Positions 10,529 to 19,904 of a stretch of DNA of 64,000 nucleotides are shown piece by piece. Made by a program: the position numbers and the translations under genes. Below the pieces are notes generated by a model. The model was given only the letters and a program-made list of their open reading frames with translations. It searched no databases and was not told the DNA's origin. Within the stretch, counting starts at the first letter, position 1, and each line of letters begins with the position of its first letter. This DNA is from Pseudonocardiales bacterium (GTDB taxonomy: Bacteria > Actinomycetota > Actinomycetes > Mycobacteriales > Pseudonocardiaceae), in the NCBI GenBank assembly GCA_023252195.1, contig JAHEXI010000010.1, positions 54,014 through 118,013 of the forward strand, written 5' to 3'.

Positions 10529-12397
10529 GTGGCGGCGAGCTTGGTCCGGGAGGTGGCGCCCGCAGCGGCGGTAGTGATGCCGGTTACCGTAGAGGATCAA
10601 CCGTCGTCGTGCGGGTTCGTGCGTCGCGATCAGGAACTCGCCGCGCTGCTGGCCCTGCTTGACCCGCGGCGCACAGAGGCGTCGGCGGGCATAGTCGTGT
10701 CGGGGATGGCTGGGGTGGGTAAGTCCGCGCTGGCCTGGCAGGCGGCCCGGACCGCGGTCGAGCGCGGCTGGTTTCCCGGTGGGGCGGTGATCGTCGACCT
10801 GCACGGCTATGACCCCCAGGCGATCGCCCAGGTGGCGTCGGAGCGGGTGTATGTCTCGCTACTGCGCGCCCTGGATGCGGACTGGCCGGTCGCTGTCCTG
10901 CCGGCCACCGTCGAGGAACAGGCCAGCGGCTACCACCGTCTGATGTCTCATCTCCACCAGGTGTCCCGGCCGGTGCTGCTGGTGGTGGACAACGCCGACG
11001 ACACCGACCAGATAACCCGGCTGTTGCCCACCGGTGCGGCGCATCGGGTCCTGATCACCTCCCGGCGTGCCCTGGAGGCGCTACCCGGCGCGCGGCGACT
11101 GGAAGTTGACGCGCTGACACCCGACCTCGCCATCGAGTTACTGGGCACCCGTCGTCCCGGCGACCCCCGGCTGGGCGCAGATCCGGCGGCGGCCGCAGAG
11201 TTGGCGCGCTTGTGTGGGCATGTGCCGTTGGCGTTGCAGATCATCGCTGTGCTGATGGCCGATGACCCCGCCCGCCCGGCTGCTGAACTGGTCACGGAGC
11301 TGGCCGATGAGACCATCCGACTGCAGAGCTTGCCCAGCGAGCAATGGCCCGGACGCGCCGCGGTCGGGCTGGCCTATCGCCGCCTCGACGACTCCTCCGC
11401 TCGGTTGTTTCATCTGCTGGCGGCGGCGCCTGTGCCCGATGTGGCGGCCGAGGCTGCGGCCGCCCTGGTCAAACAGCCTGTCGCGGAGATCCGTCCGGCC
11501 CTGGCCGCGTTGGCAAGGATGCATTTGCTGGAGTCGAGCCAGCCGGGGCGGTGGCGCATGCATGACCAGATCCGCCGCTACGCCACAGAGGTCGCGGCCG
11601 ACGAGCTGGGTCACCCGGTTATAGATATAAATCCCGAATACGCCGTTGCGCGCGACACGACGGTGCCGCCTCGCTCACCATCCGCCGCGACCGTCCAACG
11701 GTCAACTCGACCACGAGCCACCTCACACGGCCGCGCGTCTAGCACCGATCGGCGCCGACCTCGACGCTGGCTACTGCTGACTGCATTGGTCATCGCGATC
11801 GCGGCTTCGGCATTCGCCTTACTGAAGCCGTTCATCGTCCATACGGGCACCGGCGCGGCCCGGTTGGTTTTATCGACCGCCCAGGTCAAGATTGGTGATA
11901 CCTACTTCGTTACTGCTTCGGGGTTCTCTCCCGGGGAGGCCGTGCGATTCTTCTGGACCGGCCCGTCCGACGGCGTGATGGGCGTCTTCTCCACCGACTC
12001 GGATGGCAAAAAGTCACCCGGTCCGATCTTTGAGCGGCACCCTCCGGGCAACTACACCATCACCGTCACGGGATTGAAATCGGGGCGTACCGCCTCGGCT
12101 GGGCTGCAGGTCGTTACCGGCTCCGACGCGGCGCGGTTGGTGCTGTCAACGTCCGAGGTGAGATTTGGTGATACTTACTTCGCCACCGCATGGGGGTTCT
12201 CACCGGAGGAAAAGCTGACGTTCTCCATCAACCGGGCCAATGGCGTGATGGGCGTGTTCCCCGCCGGCTCGGGTGGTAGTAGGTGGAACCGAATCGTGGA
12301 CAACGATCCTCCGGGGGACTACACCGTCACCGTCACCGGGCTGACATCAGGGCGTACCGCCTCGGCGGAGCTGAAGGTGGTCCAACCCGGCAGCTGA
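10529..12397 (+). CDS. STAND (NB-ARC-like) ATPase fused to a membrane helix and two external Ig-like repeats
   Basis: A 622-residue protein with three parts. Residues 29-350 are an NTPase: FVRRDQELAALL, Walker A GMAGVGKS (59-66), Walker B VLLVVDNADD (about 148-158), VLITSRR sensor, CGHVPLALQI, and the winged-helix MHDQIRRYA. A basic, Ser/Pro/Arg-rich linker leads to one membrane helix (about 414-435). Outside follow two tandem copies of an ~87-residue beta domain (ARLVLST...GDTYF.TA.GFSP...GVMGVF...PPG.YT.TVTGL.SGRTASA.L.VV), at nucleotides about 11857-12114 and 12127-12387. STAND ATPases normally act as stimulus-triggered assembly switches, and here a surface sensor seems wired to a cytoplasmic switch. 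The GTG start follows GGGAG; an ATG at 10577 is an alternative. Confidence 0.75.
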   Translation: MAASLVREVAPAAAVVMPVTVEDQPSSCGFVRRDQELAALLALLDPRRTEASAGIVVSGMAGVGKSALAWQAARTAVERGWFPGGAVIVDLHGYDPQAIAQVASERVYVSLLRALDADWPVAVLPATVEEQASGYHRLMSHLHQVSRPVLLVVDNADDTDQITRLLPTGAAHRVLITSRRALEALPGARRLEVDALTPDLAIELLGTRRPGDPRLGADPAAAAELARLCGHVPLALQIIAVLMADDPARPAAELVTELADETIRLQSLPSEQWPGRAAVGLAYRRLDDSSARLFHLLAAAPVPDVAAEAAAALVKQPVAEIRPALAALARMHLLESSQPGRWRMHDQIRRYATEVAADELGHPVIDINPEYAVARDTTVPPRSPSAATVQRSTRPRATSHGRASSTDRRRPRRWLLLTALVIAIAASAFALLKPFIVHTGTGAARLVLSTAQVKIGDTYFVTASGFSPGEAVRFFWTGPSDGVMGVFSTDSDGKKSPGPIFERHPPGNYTITVTGLKSGRTASAGLQVVTGSDAARLVLSTSEVRFGDTYFATAWGFSPEEKLTFSINRANGVMGVFPAGSGGSRWNRIVDNDPPGDYTVTVTGLTSGRTASAELKVVQPGS

Positions 12398-12462
12398 ACG
12401 CGTGCCCGCGGCGCGGTGAGTGCAGCTCCGCATCGAATGCCAATGGTTTAGCATGCCGCATC

Positions 12463-13407
12463 GTGAGACTTCTGAGCGCCGGGCTAGCCAGCGTGCTCGT
12501 TTGCGTCGCGACCGTCGTCATTGGGTCGTCCCCGGCCGCGGCGGGTCCGGTGAGCGCCGAGGATCTCGGATCCTTGGTGGTAGTGCCGTCGGGCGTCACA
12601 ACCAGCTTCGCAGTTTATGACCGGGAGCAAGAGGACTTCAGCGTTGTGCGTGATCCGCACGTCCGGTTTCGCACAGCATCGGTGGTCAAACTTCTCATCG
12701 CGTTGGATTATCTCCTTCAGCACGATCCGGTACTGGACCTGGAGCAAGCCACCACCGATGAGCAGCGCATGGACATCCTCGCGCTGCGCACAATGCTGCG
12801 GGGCAGCTGGGATTACGCGGCTAGTGTGTTCTGGGTGCGGGGCGGGTTCACCGACATCGTCAACCGGATGACCACGCTCATCGGGCTGCCGGACACGTCG
12901 CCTCCAGTTCCCGAACAGCGCGGATTCTGGGGTTACACGGTGACTTCCGCCGCGGATGCCGCGAAGATTTACCACTACATCCTGGACGTGGCGCCTACCA
13001 AATATCGGGACTTCATCATCGGTAACCTGCACGCCTCGACCCGGTGCGCCGAGGACGGCCGGGATCAATCTTTCGGCATCCCGCAGGTATTCGCCCGGCC
13101 ATGGGGTGTCAAACAGGGCTGGTCGGGTTGGGGTGCGACCGTGCCGGACGACCAGCGCTGCTTCGAAGACCGTGCCGGTATGGGCGAGTTCGCCGGACCG
13201 GTTCACGCCATGAAGGAGGAACCTAACCCGCCGCCGGACCTCGTCAGCCCGCTGCTGCACACCACCGGGACGATCGGTCAGGGCGAGCGCAGCATCGTCG
13301 TGGTCTTCACCACCTACCCGACGCACACCACGTGGCCGCAAGCCGCAGCCACGATCACGCGTCTGTGCCGGTCGTTATCACCTTTCGTCCCCGATGCCCG
13401 CACCTGA
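12463..13407 (+). CDS. Exported serine beta-lactamase-fold protein
   Basis: Starting at GTG 12463, the protein has a typical signal peptide (RLLSAGLASVLVCVATVVIG..., cleavage after AAA) and a class-A beta-lactamase-like domain. The active-site SxxK is SVVK (Ser73-Lys76 of the precursor) in FRTASVVKLLIALDYLL. A GVKQGWSGWG segment lies where such folds carry the KTG/KxG strand. No clear SDN or Glu166 motif is visible, so lactamase activity is doubtful; a D,D-peptidase-like or inactive wall protein is equally possible. Frames upstream of 12463 overlap the ATPase gene and look non-coding. It lies 65 bp after the ATPase gene in the same direction. Confidence 0.7.
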   Translation: MRLLSAGLASVLVCVATVVIGSSPAAAGPVSAEDLGSLVVVPSGVTTSFAVYDREQEDFSVVRDPHVRFRTASVVKLLIALDYLLQHDPVLDLEQATTDEQRMDILALRTMLRGSWDYAASVFWVRGGFTDIVNRMTTLIGLPDTSPPVPEQRGFWGYTVTSAADAAKIYHYILDVAPTKYRDFIIGNLHASTRCAEDGRDQSFGIPQVFARPWGVKQGWSGWGATVPDDQRCFEDRAGMGEFAGPVHAMKEEPNPPPDLVSPLLHTTGTIGQGERSIVVVFTTYPTHTTWPQAAATITRLCRSLSPFVPDART

Positions 13408-13439
13408 TGACTTGCGGGCGGACTGATAACCCCGGGACG

Positions 13440-14156
13440 TTACCGGTGCGGTGCAGCGTCTCGATGGAAGCGTGTCCTGGCCTGATCATTCGCGCTGAGC
13501 TCAGCCATGCGCGACCACACGGCGTAGGCCTCAGGCGGGATCGCGGGGGTCCGCGGCGCAGGAGAGGTCATCATGGTGGTCGGAGGCCTGGATCGGCTGG
13601 TGCTCCGAACGGTTTGAGGTGTGCGTACCGGGGCAACGCCTGACGGGGCGGTGCCCTCGGCTGGTGTGTTCGGTGCGGCGACGGGCGCTGCGTTGAGTTT
13701 TTCACTGGGCGGGCTGTCGCCGGGGTCCGGTGCCGGGATGACCGCCACCGGGGCTACCGGCGCCGGGTTCCTGACGGCGGTCGTAGCGATGGAGCCGCTG
13801 TGAGCCGTTATCAGCGGAACGGACGCCGCCCCTCCGACGAGGGCGAGAATCCCCGCTGCCGCGAATCGCGTGAACCGCCGCGGCGCACGCCGACGCTCCG
13901 GGACGTCGCCGGAGAGTTCGGAAGCTTCGACCGTCGTCGGGACTGGCGTGACGGTGGCCTTGAGATCGACTCGGGTCTTGGATTCGGATCGCAACGTCTC
14001 GACGGTCTCGGCCAGCGGCGGGTGGATCAGCTCCTCGAACGCGGTGCGGTCCAGCCACATCTCTGCTTGATCACTGTGGCGCTGAGCGACTGATTTCCGA
14101 GTCAACGTGACAGCTTCGCGGCGCGGGGACAACTGCTGCTGCTGTCGAAGCGCCAT
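13440..14156 (-). CDS. One-helix membrane protein with Pro/Ala-rich external tail
   Basis: A 238-residue protein. The N-terminal ~95 residues are basic, with a Gln run (MALRQQQQLSPRREAVTLTR), followed by a membrane helix (FAAAGILALVGGAASVPLI) and a long Pro/Ala/Thr-rich disordered region (PAPVAPVAVIPAPDPGD...). The end (YAVWSRMAELSANDQAR) may be a small folded patch. The helix position and Pro-rich exterior suggest a wall-spanning protein; the function is unknown. It converges with the beta-lactamase-fold gene. Confidence 0.55.
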   Translation of the reverse strand: MALRQQQQLSPRREAVTLTRKSVAQRHSDQAEMWLDRTAFEELIHPPLAETVETLRSESKTRVDLKATVTPVPTTVEASELSGDVPERRRAPRRFTRFAAAGILALVGGAASVPLITAHSGSIATTAVRNPAPVAPVAVIPAPDPGDSPPSEKLNAAPVAAPNTPAEGTAPSGVAPVRTPQTVRSTSRSRPPTTMMTSPAPRTPAIPPEAYAVWSRMAELSANDQARTRFHRDAAPHR

Positions 14157-14317
14157 GCCGTCACCTTACCTATCGTGGTCTCCAGGTTACGGACCGACAC
14201 CTTACGCACCCGCCCTCCACGGCGCACCAAGGGACAGCCCGCAGCAGCCGCCGCGAGCTACATACTGCGGCTGAGCTGGACGGTCAGCGTGTGGAGTTAC
14301 TGCCGGGTCGCACCGTC

Positions 14318-14788
14318 ACGTCGATGTTCGTCAGCCAGCCCACCGATGGCGGCCGCGTTCCAGTCGATTGGTGACGGTCAGATGCGGGGGTTCTCCGGCG
14401 GTGGTGGGGCAGTGTTGGCGGCGCGGGCCAGCCCGCAGATCTCCAGCAGGGCGTCGGCGTTGCGTTGCGGCGTGGTGCGCTCGTCGGGGATGGCGTCGGT
14501 GGTGGGTTGGGGTGCGGCGAGTTGGTCGATCAGTGAGCGGAACGCGGCGCGGTGTTCGGGTTCGAGGTATCCCTCCAGGCCCAGGCGTCCGTCGCGGCGG
14601 TCCCACAACCGCAGCTCCCCCGCAGCGGGGGCGTGTTCTGGCTCGTCGCGGGGTTCGGGACCGTCGGGGTCGAGGTGGGCCAGGATGTGCTGGCCGATGC
14701 GGTGCAGCGAGGTGGAATTGAACGACCGGGCATGGCGAGCCAGTTCCGCCTCCGCGGCGTCGCGGTCGGCGGCGCTCACGTACTTCAC
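14318..14788 (-). pseudogene. 13E12-repeat/DUF222-type protein fragment, frameshifted
   Basis: The minus strand reads from 14788 FNSTSLHRIGQHILAHLDPD, WDRRDGRLGLEGYLEPEH, RNADALLEICGLA, matching the middle of DUF222/HNH proteins (13E12 repeat family). It meets a stop at 14378. PHLTVT and then IDWNAAAIGGL, the next conserved stretch of the family, follow in other frames, giving two frameshifts. Both the true N-terminus and the C-terminal HNH domain are missing. A living relative begins at the right edge of this window (63918). Confidence 0.75.
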
Positions 14789-15058
14789 GGCCGGATGATC
14801 GTCGAAGTCGAGGCCGAGGGCTTCGACTTCGGACCAGGGTCATCGATCACCATCCCGCCAGGGGCCCTGCACACCTCCACGGTGCTCAGCCCGACGACGA
14901 AGTTTCTGGTGGTGAGCCTGACCGGCGCCATGGGCAGGTTCCACGCCGACCTCGACGCTACGGTGCCGCACGGCCATCCGATCGAGGAGGCTGCGCAGGA
15001 GATCCAGCAGGTCCTGGGTCGCCACGACGTGACCGTGGCTGGGCTTGGAGGCCGTCCG
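14774..15058 (+). pseudogene. Cupin-fold dioxygenase C-terminal fragment
   Basis: The plus strand encodes HVLHGRMIVEVEAEGFDFGP, SITIPPGALHTSTVLSPTTK, then SLTGAMGRFHADLDATVPHG and AAQEIQQVLGRHDVTVAG. This is the second half of a cupin (quercetin-dioxygenase-like) protein, with the conserved PPG-x-xH segment. No start codon or N-terminal half is present. The fragment begins where the DUF222 remnant's 5' end lies on the other strand, which suggests a recombination joint near 14774-14788. Confidence 0.6.
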
Positions 15059-15060
15059 AT

Positions 15061-15460
15061 GACGCTGGTGGTGTGGACCTTCGCGCTGCTGGGGCGGCGA
15101 TATACATCCTGGTCTTCGTCTGGGAGACCCTGCTGTTCAGCGTCCCGGCGTGCATCAAGGCATCTTCTTCGTCCCCACCGCCGACGTCCCGGCCGTCCGG
15201 CTCTGGGCATTCGGCGTCGGCTTCTACAACCTGTTCCTTGGCTCTGGCGCTGTCGCCGGCGTGATCGTCTGGAGTGCCGGGCAACGAAACGGTCGGTCGG
15301 ACGCTGTTCATCTACGTGTGCCTGTGCATGTTCCTGTCCGGCATAGTGTTTCTCCTCGCCGACCGGTTGGAGTTGGGTCGCGCGCGGGAATAGGGTCTCG
15401 GCGGGGCGCTCGCCGCGGGCGGCCCACCGCTCATCGCGCTCATCGCCGCGGTGGTTGGTG
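15061..15460 (+). pseudogene. DUF1304 membrane protein remnant with frameshifts and a stop
   Basis: Joining three frames gives a nearly complete DUF1304-type small membrane protein: AAIYILVFVWETLLFSVP, then HQGIFFVPTADVPAVRLWAF, GFYNLFLGSGAVAGVIV (the family's GFYNLFLA signature), GNETVGRTLFIYVCLCMFLS and, after an in-frame TAG at about 15391, GGPPLIALIAAVV. Two frame changes between about 15095 and 15155, one near 15280 and one internal stop mean it cannot be translated as one protein. Confidence 0.7.
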
Positions 15461-15634
15461 GTACATCGTGCGCTCCCGCTGCTGCCATGGTGCCGGTTCG
15501 GTGAGCTGGGTGAACAGAGTGTCCGGACCGCTCAACCAGCCGGGCGCGAGATCGACCCACGATTCGGTGTCGAGCCAGAAACGGTGCAGCGTACTGAACG
15601 AGGGGTCACCCAGCGGGTCACCGGAGCCGAACAA
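15440..15634 (-). pseudogene. AlkB-type dioxygenase N-terminal fragment
   Basis: From an ATG at 15634 the minus strand reads MFGSGDPLGDPSFSTLHRFW and then WVDLAPGWLSGPDTLFTQL and APWQQRERTMY. This resembles the N-terminal substrate-lid region of bacterial AlkB-like 2-oxoglutarate/Fe(II) oxygenases. It ends at 15440 without the catalytic HxD...H core, abutting the DUF1304 remnant. It is a truncated relic unless a short protein is still made. Confidence 0.55.
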
Positions 15635-15724
15635 TGAGGGCTGGAACGCCGACGCTCACCGTCCTCATTCAACGCCTCTGCGCGCTACTGTCACCGGACA
15701 AGCGGCGATGGCGAGGAGGACGAC

Positions 15725-15955
15725 GTGTCAGGTGTGTGGCCTGAGGATCTGGCGGAGAGTGACCTTCTTCGCGAGTTGCAAACTCTCCACGAGACTCGGC
15801 ACGGCACGTTCCTGCACGGTTCACCCGATGCGCTGGCGGAGCACACCAGCCGCACCACCGAACTCGAGAACGAGTATCTTCGCCGCCATCCCGAGCGTGA
15901 CGTGGACCCGGCGCGTACCCGCGCCGGCGCCCGCGGGGAGGACCCGGCTTCCTGA
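15725..15955 (+). CDS. DUF6158 family small protein
   Basis: A 76-residue hydrophilic protein with LLRELQTLHETRHGTFLHGS, DALAEHTSRTTELENEYLRR and HPERDVDP. This signature is typical of a short actinobacterial protein of unknown function. The GTG start follows GAGGAGG by five bases. The whole chain is predicted helical, and I see no catalytic motif. It is a single gene 71 bp upstream of the sugar dehydrogenase gene. Confidence 0.7.
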   Translation: MSGVWPEDLAESDLLRELQTLHETRHGTFLHGSPDALAEHTSRTTELENEYLRRHPERDVDPARTRAGARGEDPAS

Positions 15956-16026
15956 TCACGGTCGGAGATCCCGACGCGGGTGTCCGACGAGCCACACACC
16001 ACTGATCTGAGCCCGGGAAGCGACGC

Positions 16027-17439
16027 ATGAAGCGATTTCTAGCCCTTGCCACCTTGCTCGTGTTGTCAGCGACGGGGTGTACGGCCTCCCAAGAGAAGTC
16101 ATCAAGTGCGACGCCTGCGAGTGAGCCGTTCACCTCTCGAGTCCTGACCACCGGTTTAGCAGACCCGTGGGAAATAACCTGGGGTCCCGATGGCTTCCTC
16201 TGGGTCACCGAGAAGACGGGCAAGAGAGTAACCCGGATCAACCCGTCGGATGGCTCGAAGAGCACCGTAGTCAGCATCGCTGACGTGTACTCCACCGAGA
16301 GTCAGGACGGCCTGCTCGGCATGGCATTCCGGCCTGATTTCCTGAAGGGCAACAATGACGTCTACCTTGCGTACACCTATGATGCCGATCCGGGCCCCGC
16401 AGTCGACCGCCGCACCAAGATAGTCCGCTACATCTATGATCCAGCAGCGCATACGTTGAGCCGGCCGGTCGACCTGATCACGGGTCTGTCGGCGAGCACG
16501 GACCACAACTCAGGCCGCCTGGTGGTCGGCCCCGATCAGAAGCTTTACTATTCGATCGGGGACCAGGGGAACAACCAGTTCGAACGCTTCTGTAACCCTA
16601 CCCGAGCGCAGGATCTGCCCACCGCAGCAGACGTCAGTAACCGGAACTGGGCAACCTACGTCGGAAAAATCCTACGGCTGAACCTCGACGGCAGCATTCC
16701 GGCTGATAATCCGGTGATCAAGGGCGTGCGGAGTCATATCTACTCGTATGGCCATCGGAACCCGCAAGGTCTGGTCTTCGGACCGGGTGGCCGACTGTTC
16801 TCGGCGGAACATGGCCCCAAGGCCGACGATGAGATCAACCTGATCCATGCGGGAAAAAACTACGGCTGGCCCTATGTGTCCGGCTTCAAGGACGACGAAT
16901 CGTACGTGTATGGGAACTGGTCCGCATCCACCACGCCGTGTGCCAGCCTGCACTACGACAACTTTGCGATCCCGCCGTCTGTCCCGCAGCAGCGGGAGAC
17001 CGCCTGGAGCGACCCCGACTACGTGGAACCCCTGAAGACCCTTTACACCGTCCCCAATGGATACAACTTCCATGACCCAGCCTGCGGTGACCAGTCATAC
17101 ATCTGCTGGCCATCGATCGCCCCGTCCAGTATGGACTATGTACCGGCGGATCAGGGCGTATTCGACGGTTGGCGCAATTCCCTGTTGGTCACCAGCTTGA
17201 AGAACGGCGCGCTCTACTGCTTGCGGCTCACCCAGGACGGCGGCTCCGTTCAGGGCGATATCACGCAGTTCTTCAAAACCACGAACCGCTACCGGGATCT
17301 GGCGCTGAGCCCGGACCATCGAACCGTCTATATCTCCACGGACAGCACCGGCCTGTCGGGGCCCAAGTTCGGACCCCCCACCGAAAAGCTCGACAACCCC
17401 GGAGCGATCCTGGAGTTCACCTACGTCGGTCCCCGGTAG
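16027..17439 (+). CDS. PQQ-dependent sugar dehydrogenase, lipoprotein
   Basis: A 470-residue protein of the soluble glucose/aldose dehydrogenase (GDH-B/HHIP) beta-propeller family. The signal peptide ends in a lipobox, LSATGC (Cys18), so it is probably anchored to the outer face of the membrane. Family stretches include LADPWEITWGPDGFLWVTEK, DGLLGMAFRPDF, DHNSGRLVVGPDQKLYYSIG, HRNPQGLVFGPGGRLFSAEH and GKNYGWPYVSG. Relatives oxidise aldoses with PQQ and calcium; the substrate here is unknown, and no PQQ biosynthesis genes lie in the window. The start follows GGGAAG. It stands alone and converges on the CBS gene. Confidence 0.85.
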   Translation: MKRFLALATLLVLSATGCTASQEKSSSATPASEPFTSRVLTTGLADPWEITWGPDGFLWVTEKTGKRVTRINPSDGSKSTVVSIADVYSTESQDGLLGMAFRPDFLKGNNDVYLAYTYDADPGPAVDRRTKIVRYIYDPAAHTLSRPVDLITGLSASTDHNSGRLVVGPDQKLYYSIGDQGNNQFERFCNPTRAQDLPTAADVSNRNWATYVGKILRLNLDGSIPADNPVIKGVRSHIYSYGHRNPQGLVFGPGGRLFSAEHGPKADDEINLIHAGKNYGWPYVSGFKDDESYVYGNWSASTTPCASLHYDNFAIPPSVPQQRETAWSDPDYVEPLKTLYTVPNGYNFHDPACGDQSYICWPSIAPSSMDYVPADQGVFDGWRNSLLVTSLKNGALYCLRLTQDGGSVQGDITQFFKTTNRYRDLALSPDHRTVYISTDSTGLSGPKFGPPTEKLDNPGAILEFTYVGPR

Positions 17440-17467
17440 CGGGTCCGTTCCCGGCCGGGCAGCGACG

Positions 17468-17911
17468 TCAGCTGCGCGCGATGTAGAGGTCCCTGAGCAG
17501 CCCGGTTTCCAGTTCCATGTCCGCGATTCGCGCCTTGACCACGTCACCGATGCTGACCAAGCCGACCAGCTCGCCACGGTCTACTACCGGCAGGTGGCGG
17601 TACCGGGAAGCCGTCATCTGGTGCATCAGCCGCGTGATGCTGTCCTCCGGAGAGCACACCGGAACATTGCGCGACATCACGTTGGTGACCTGCATTGTCA
17701 GTAGCTTGGCACCATATTTACCGAGACCGCGGATGATGTCACGCTCAGTCAGCGTGCCCACGAGCGGCCGCTGCTCGTGCTCGTCGCACACGACCAGCGC
17801 ACCGATCTGAGGAGGCCCGTTCAGCCGGCCTACCGCCTCGGCGATGCTCGCGTCGACCTCGATGATCTCTACCGATCGGCCCTTGGACTTGAGGATTTCC
17901 TCGACCTTCAT
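17468..17911 (-). CDS. CBS-domain pair protein
   Basis: 147 residues comprising two CBS motifs: the first around residues 7-70 (EILKSKGRSVEII...LVGTLTERDIIRGL), the second around 77-135 (VTNVMSRNVPVCSPEDS...LVGLVSIGDVVKARI). Stand-alone CBS pairs bind adenine nucleotides or similar ligands and often sense energy state; the partner is not evident here. The ATG follows GGAGGGG. Convergent with the sugar dehydrogenase gene, 28 bp away. Confidence 0.85.
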   Translation of the reverse strand: MKVEEILKSKGRSVEIIEVDASIAEAVGRLNGPPQIGALVVCDEHEQRPLVGTLTERDIIRGLGKYGAKLLTMQVTNVMSRNVPVCSPEDSITRLMHQMTASRYRHLPVVDRGELVGLVSIGDVVKARIADMELETGLLRDLYIARS

Positions 17912-18043
17912 CAGTGCCCCTCCCGACTACGCAGGTTCCTTCATCGTCCCGCGTGGTAGGGGTAGCCACCAGAGCGTTGACCCAAGCATCACTGTGACGC
18001 CGACCTCAGTCGGCCCTTCACTGCAGGGTGAACCACGAGGGGG

Positions 18044-18310
18044 TTAGCTCACCGTGCCGGCCTCGGGCCTCGCGGCAAGGCTGTCCTCGGCGAGCCGGAC
18101 CCGTGCCTGCAACGACCGGTACTCCTCGTGGGCCGTCAACCTCGTCTTCACCTTGAGGTCGAACACACTTGGGGTTCGCCATGGTGAGACCCACTTGCGG
18201 TCCACTTCGACGGCGGCCTCTTGCTTGATCACAGCCATCCGCTCGCGCATCTGCGTCAGCTCCTGCGCAGCATCCACGCCATCGTGGATCTCCGCACCAT
18301 CCTGGTTCAC
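18044..18310 (-). CDS. Small coiled-coil protein, intact copy of a local duplicate pair
   Basis: 88 residues from a GTG at 18310. The core is ELTQMRERMAVIKQEAAVEV, DRKWVSPWRTPSVFDLKVK and EEYRSLQARVRLAEDSLAA: charged, helical, no membrane segment. A second copy sits in the opposite direction at 19640-19877 and shares ERMAVIKQEA, EVDRKW, SP.R.P..FD and EEYRSLQ, but is frameshifted. Function unknown; family not recognised. It flanks a rearranged area around the tRNA-Ser gene. Confidence 0.6.
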   Translation of the reverse strand: MNQDGAEIHDGVDAAQELTQMRERMAVIKQEAAVEVDRKWVSPWRTPSVFDLKVKTRLTAHEEYRSLQARVRLAEDSLAARPEAGTVS

Positions 18311-18413
18311 GTTACGGCCCGCCTTCCACCATCGAGCTAAGCGAGCTCGTCGCGTCTGCCGCTGTCGGCAGCTTCATCCTAACCGAAAATGCCGACGCGT
18401 TTTTGCTGGTAGC

Positions 18414-18480
18414 TGGCGGAGGATCCGGAATTTGAACCCCGAGGGGGTTTAACACCCAACAAGATTTCCAATTTTGCGCC
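18414..18480 (-). pseudogene. 3' fragment of tRNA-Ser (decayed copy)
   Basis: On the minus strand this repeats the 3' two-thirds of the tRNA-Ser at 19279-19368 (anticodon arm, variable arm, T arm, acceptor 3' strand and encoded CCA) with scattered mismatches. The D arm and 5' acceptor strand are missing. Shared blocks on the plus strand include TGGCGGAGGAT, TTTGAAC and TTAACACCCAACA. A repeat of just the 3' end of a tRNA on the 3' side of the intact gene is the pattern left by elements that integrate into tRNA genes. Confidence 0.75.
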
Positions 18481-18507
18481 TTGGTGGGTTGAGCGCCTGC
18501 CGTCATC

Positions 18508-19249
<742 letters not shown>

Positions 19250-19278
19250 TCATGGTGGCTGGTATTCATGCTGGTAGG

Positions 19279-19368
19279 TGGCGGAGGATGCGGGATTTGA
19301 ACCCGCGAGGGTTTTAACACCCAACACGATTTCCAATCGTGCGCCATAGGCCACTAGGCGAATCCTCC
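19279..19368 (-). tRNA. tRNA-Ser(GGA)
   Basis: On the minus strand the acceptor strands GGAGGAT and ATCCTCC pair, followed by discriminator G and an encoded CCA (19279-19281). The anticodon stem CACGA/TCGTG encloses a loop with anticodon GGA. A long variable arm (GGGTGTTAAAACCC region) marks a class II serine tRNA, and the T loop is TTCAAAT. It sits back-to-back with the SRP RNA gene, as in related actinobacteria. Confidence 0.95.
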
Positions 19369-19502
19369 GCTGCGCAGGCTACCGCTCGCCCAGCTACGGA
19401 ACCAAAACTGCAGCTAGTTCACCTCGTTGGCTCGGCCTGAGGCGGACCGGTGGAGGCCGTCGGGAGGGTGTCGTGCTCTGGATGCCGATACCCCCTAGAC
19501 TG

Positions 19503-19599
19503 GGCGGCGGACCCCGCGCGGCGTCCATCTTGCGAACTCCCCCAGGGTCGGAAGGCAGCAAGGGTCAGCACGCTCTGGCGGGTGCGCGGGGTCCCCTTC
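19503..19599 (+). ncRNA. ffs: Signal recognition particle RNA (4.5S type)
   Basis: Contains the conserved SRP domain IV sequence GGTCGGAAGGCAGCAAGGGT and the downstream CTCTGGCGGGT. The ends pair: GGACCCCGCG (19509-19518) is the exact reverse complement of CGCGGGGTCC (19585-19594). It binds Ffh and targets membrane proteins during translation. It lies upstream of dnaX, the usual actinobacterial position. Exact ends are estimated. Confidence 0.93.
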
Positions 19600-19639
19600 A
19601 TACAAGGTGCGCCACGAAGTTCGAGGGGCAGATCGCAAC

Positions 19640-19877
19640 GTGAGCCAGGATGCGGGCGCGCAGGGCGGCGCCGCGGCGGAGTTGGAGCAGCTGCGCGAGC
19701 GGATGGCCGTGATCAAGCAAGAGGCCACCGCCGAGGTGGACCGCAAGTGGGGATCGCCGTTTCGATCCCCGGCGCTGTTCGACCCTCAAAGTGAAGGCGA
19801 GGCTGTCGGGTAACGAGGAGTACCGCTCGCTGCAGGTCCGGGGCCAGGAGGCCGAGGCCAAACTCGCGGCGGAGTGA
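19640..19877 (+). pseudogene. Second copy of the small coiled-coil protein, broken by one base
   Basis: From GTG 19640 it reads ELEQLRERMAVIKQEATAEV, DRKWGSPFRSPALFD and then shifts frame at 19781-19786 (GACCCT), where one extra C separates FD from LKVKARLSGNEEYRSLQV. The second frame ends at 19877 in KLAAE, matching the length of the intact paralogue at 18044-18310. In the present frame translation ends at 19813. Either a real one-base mutation or a sequencing error. Confidence 0.6.
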
Positions 19878-19904
19878 CTCCAACGCCGTCGAGGAGAAGA
19901 TCTG

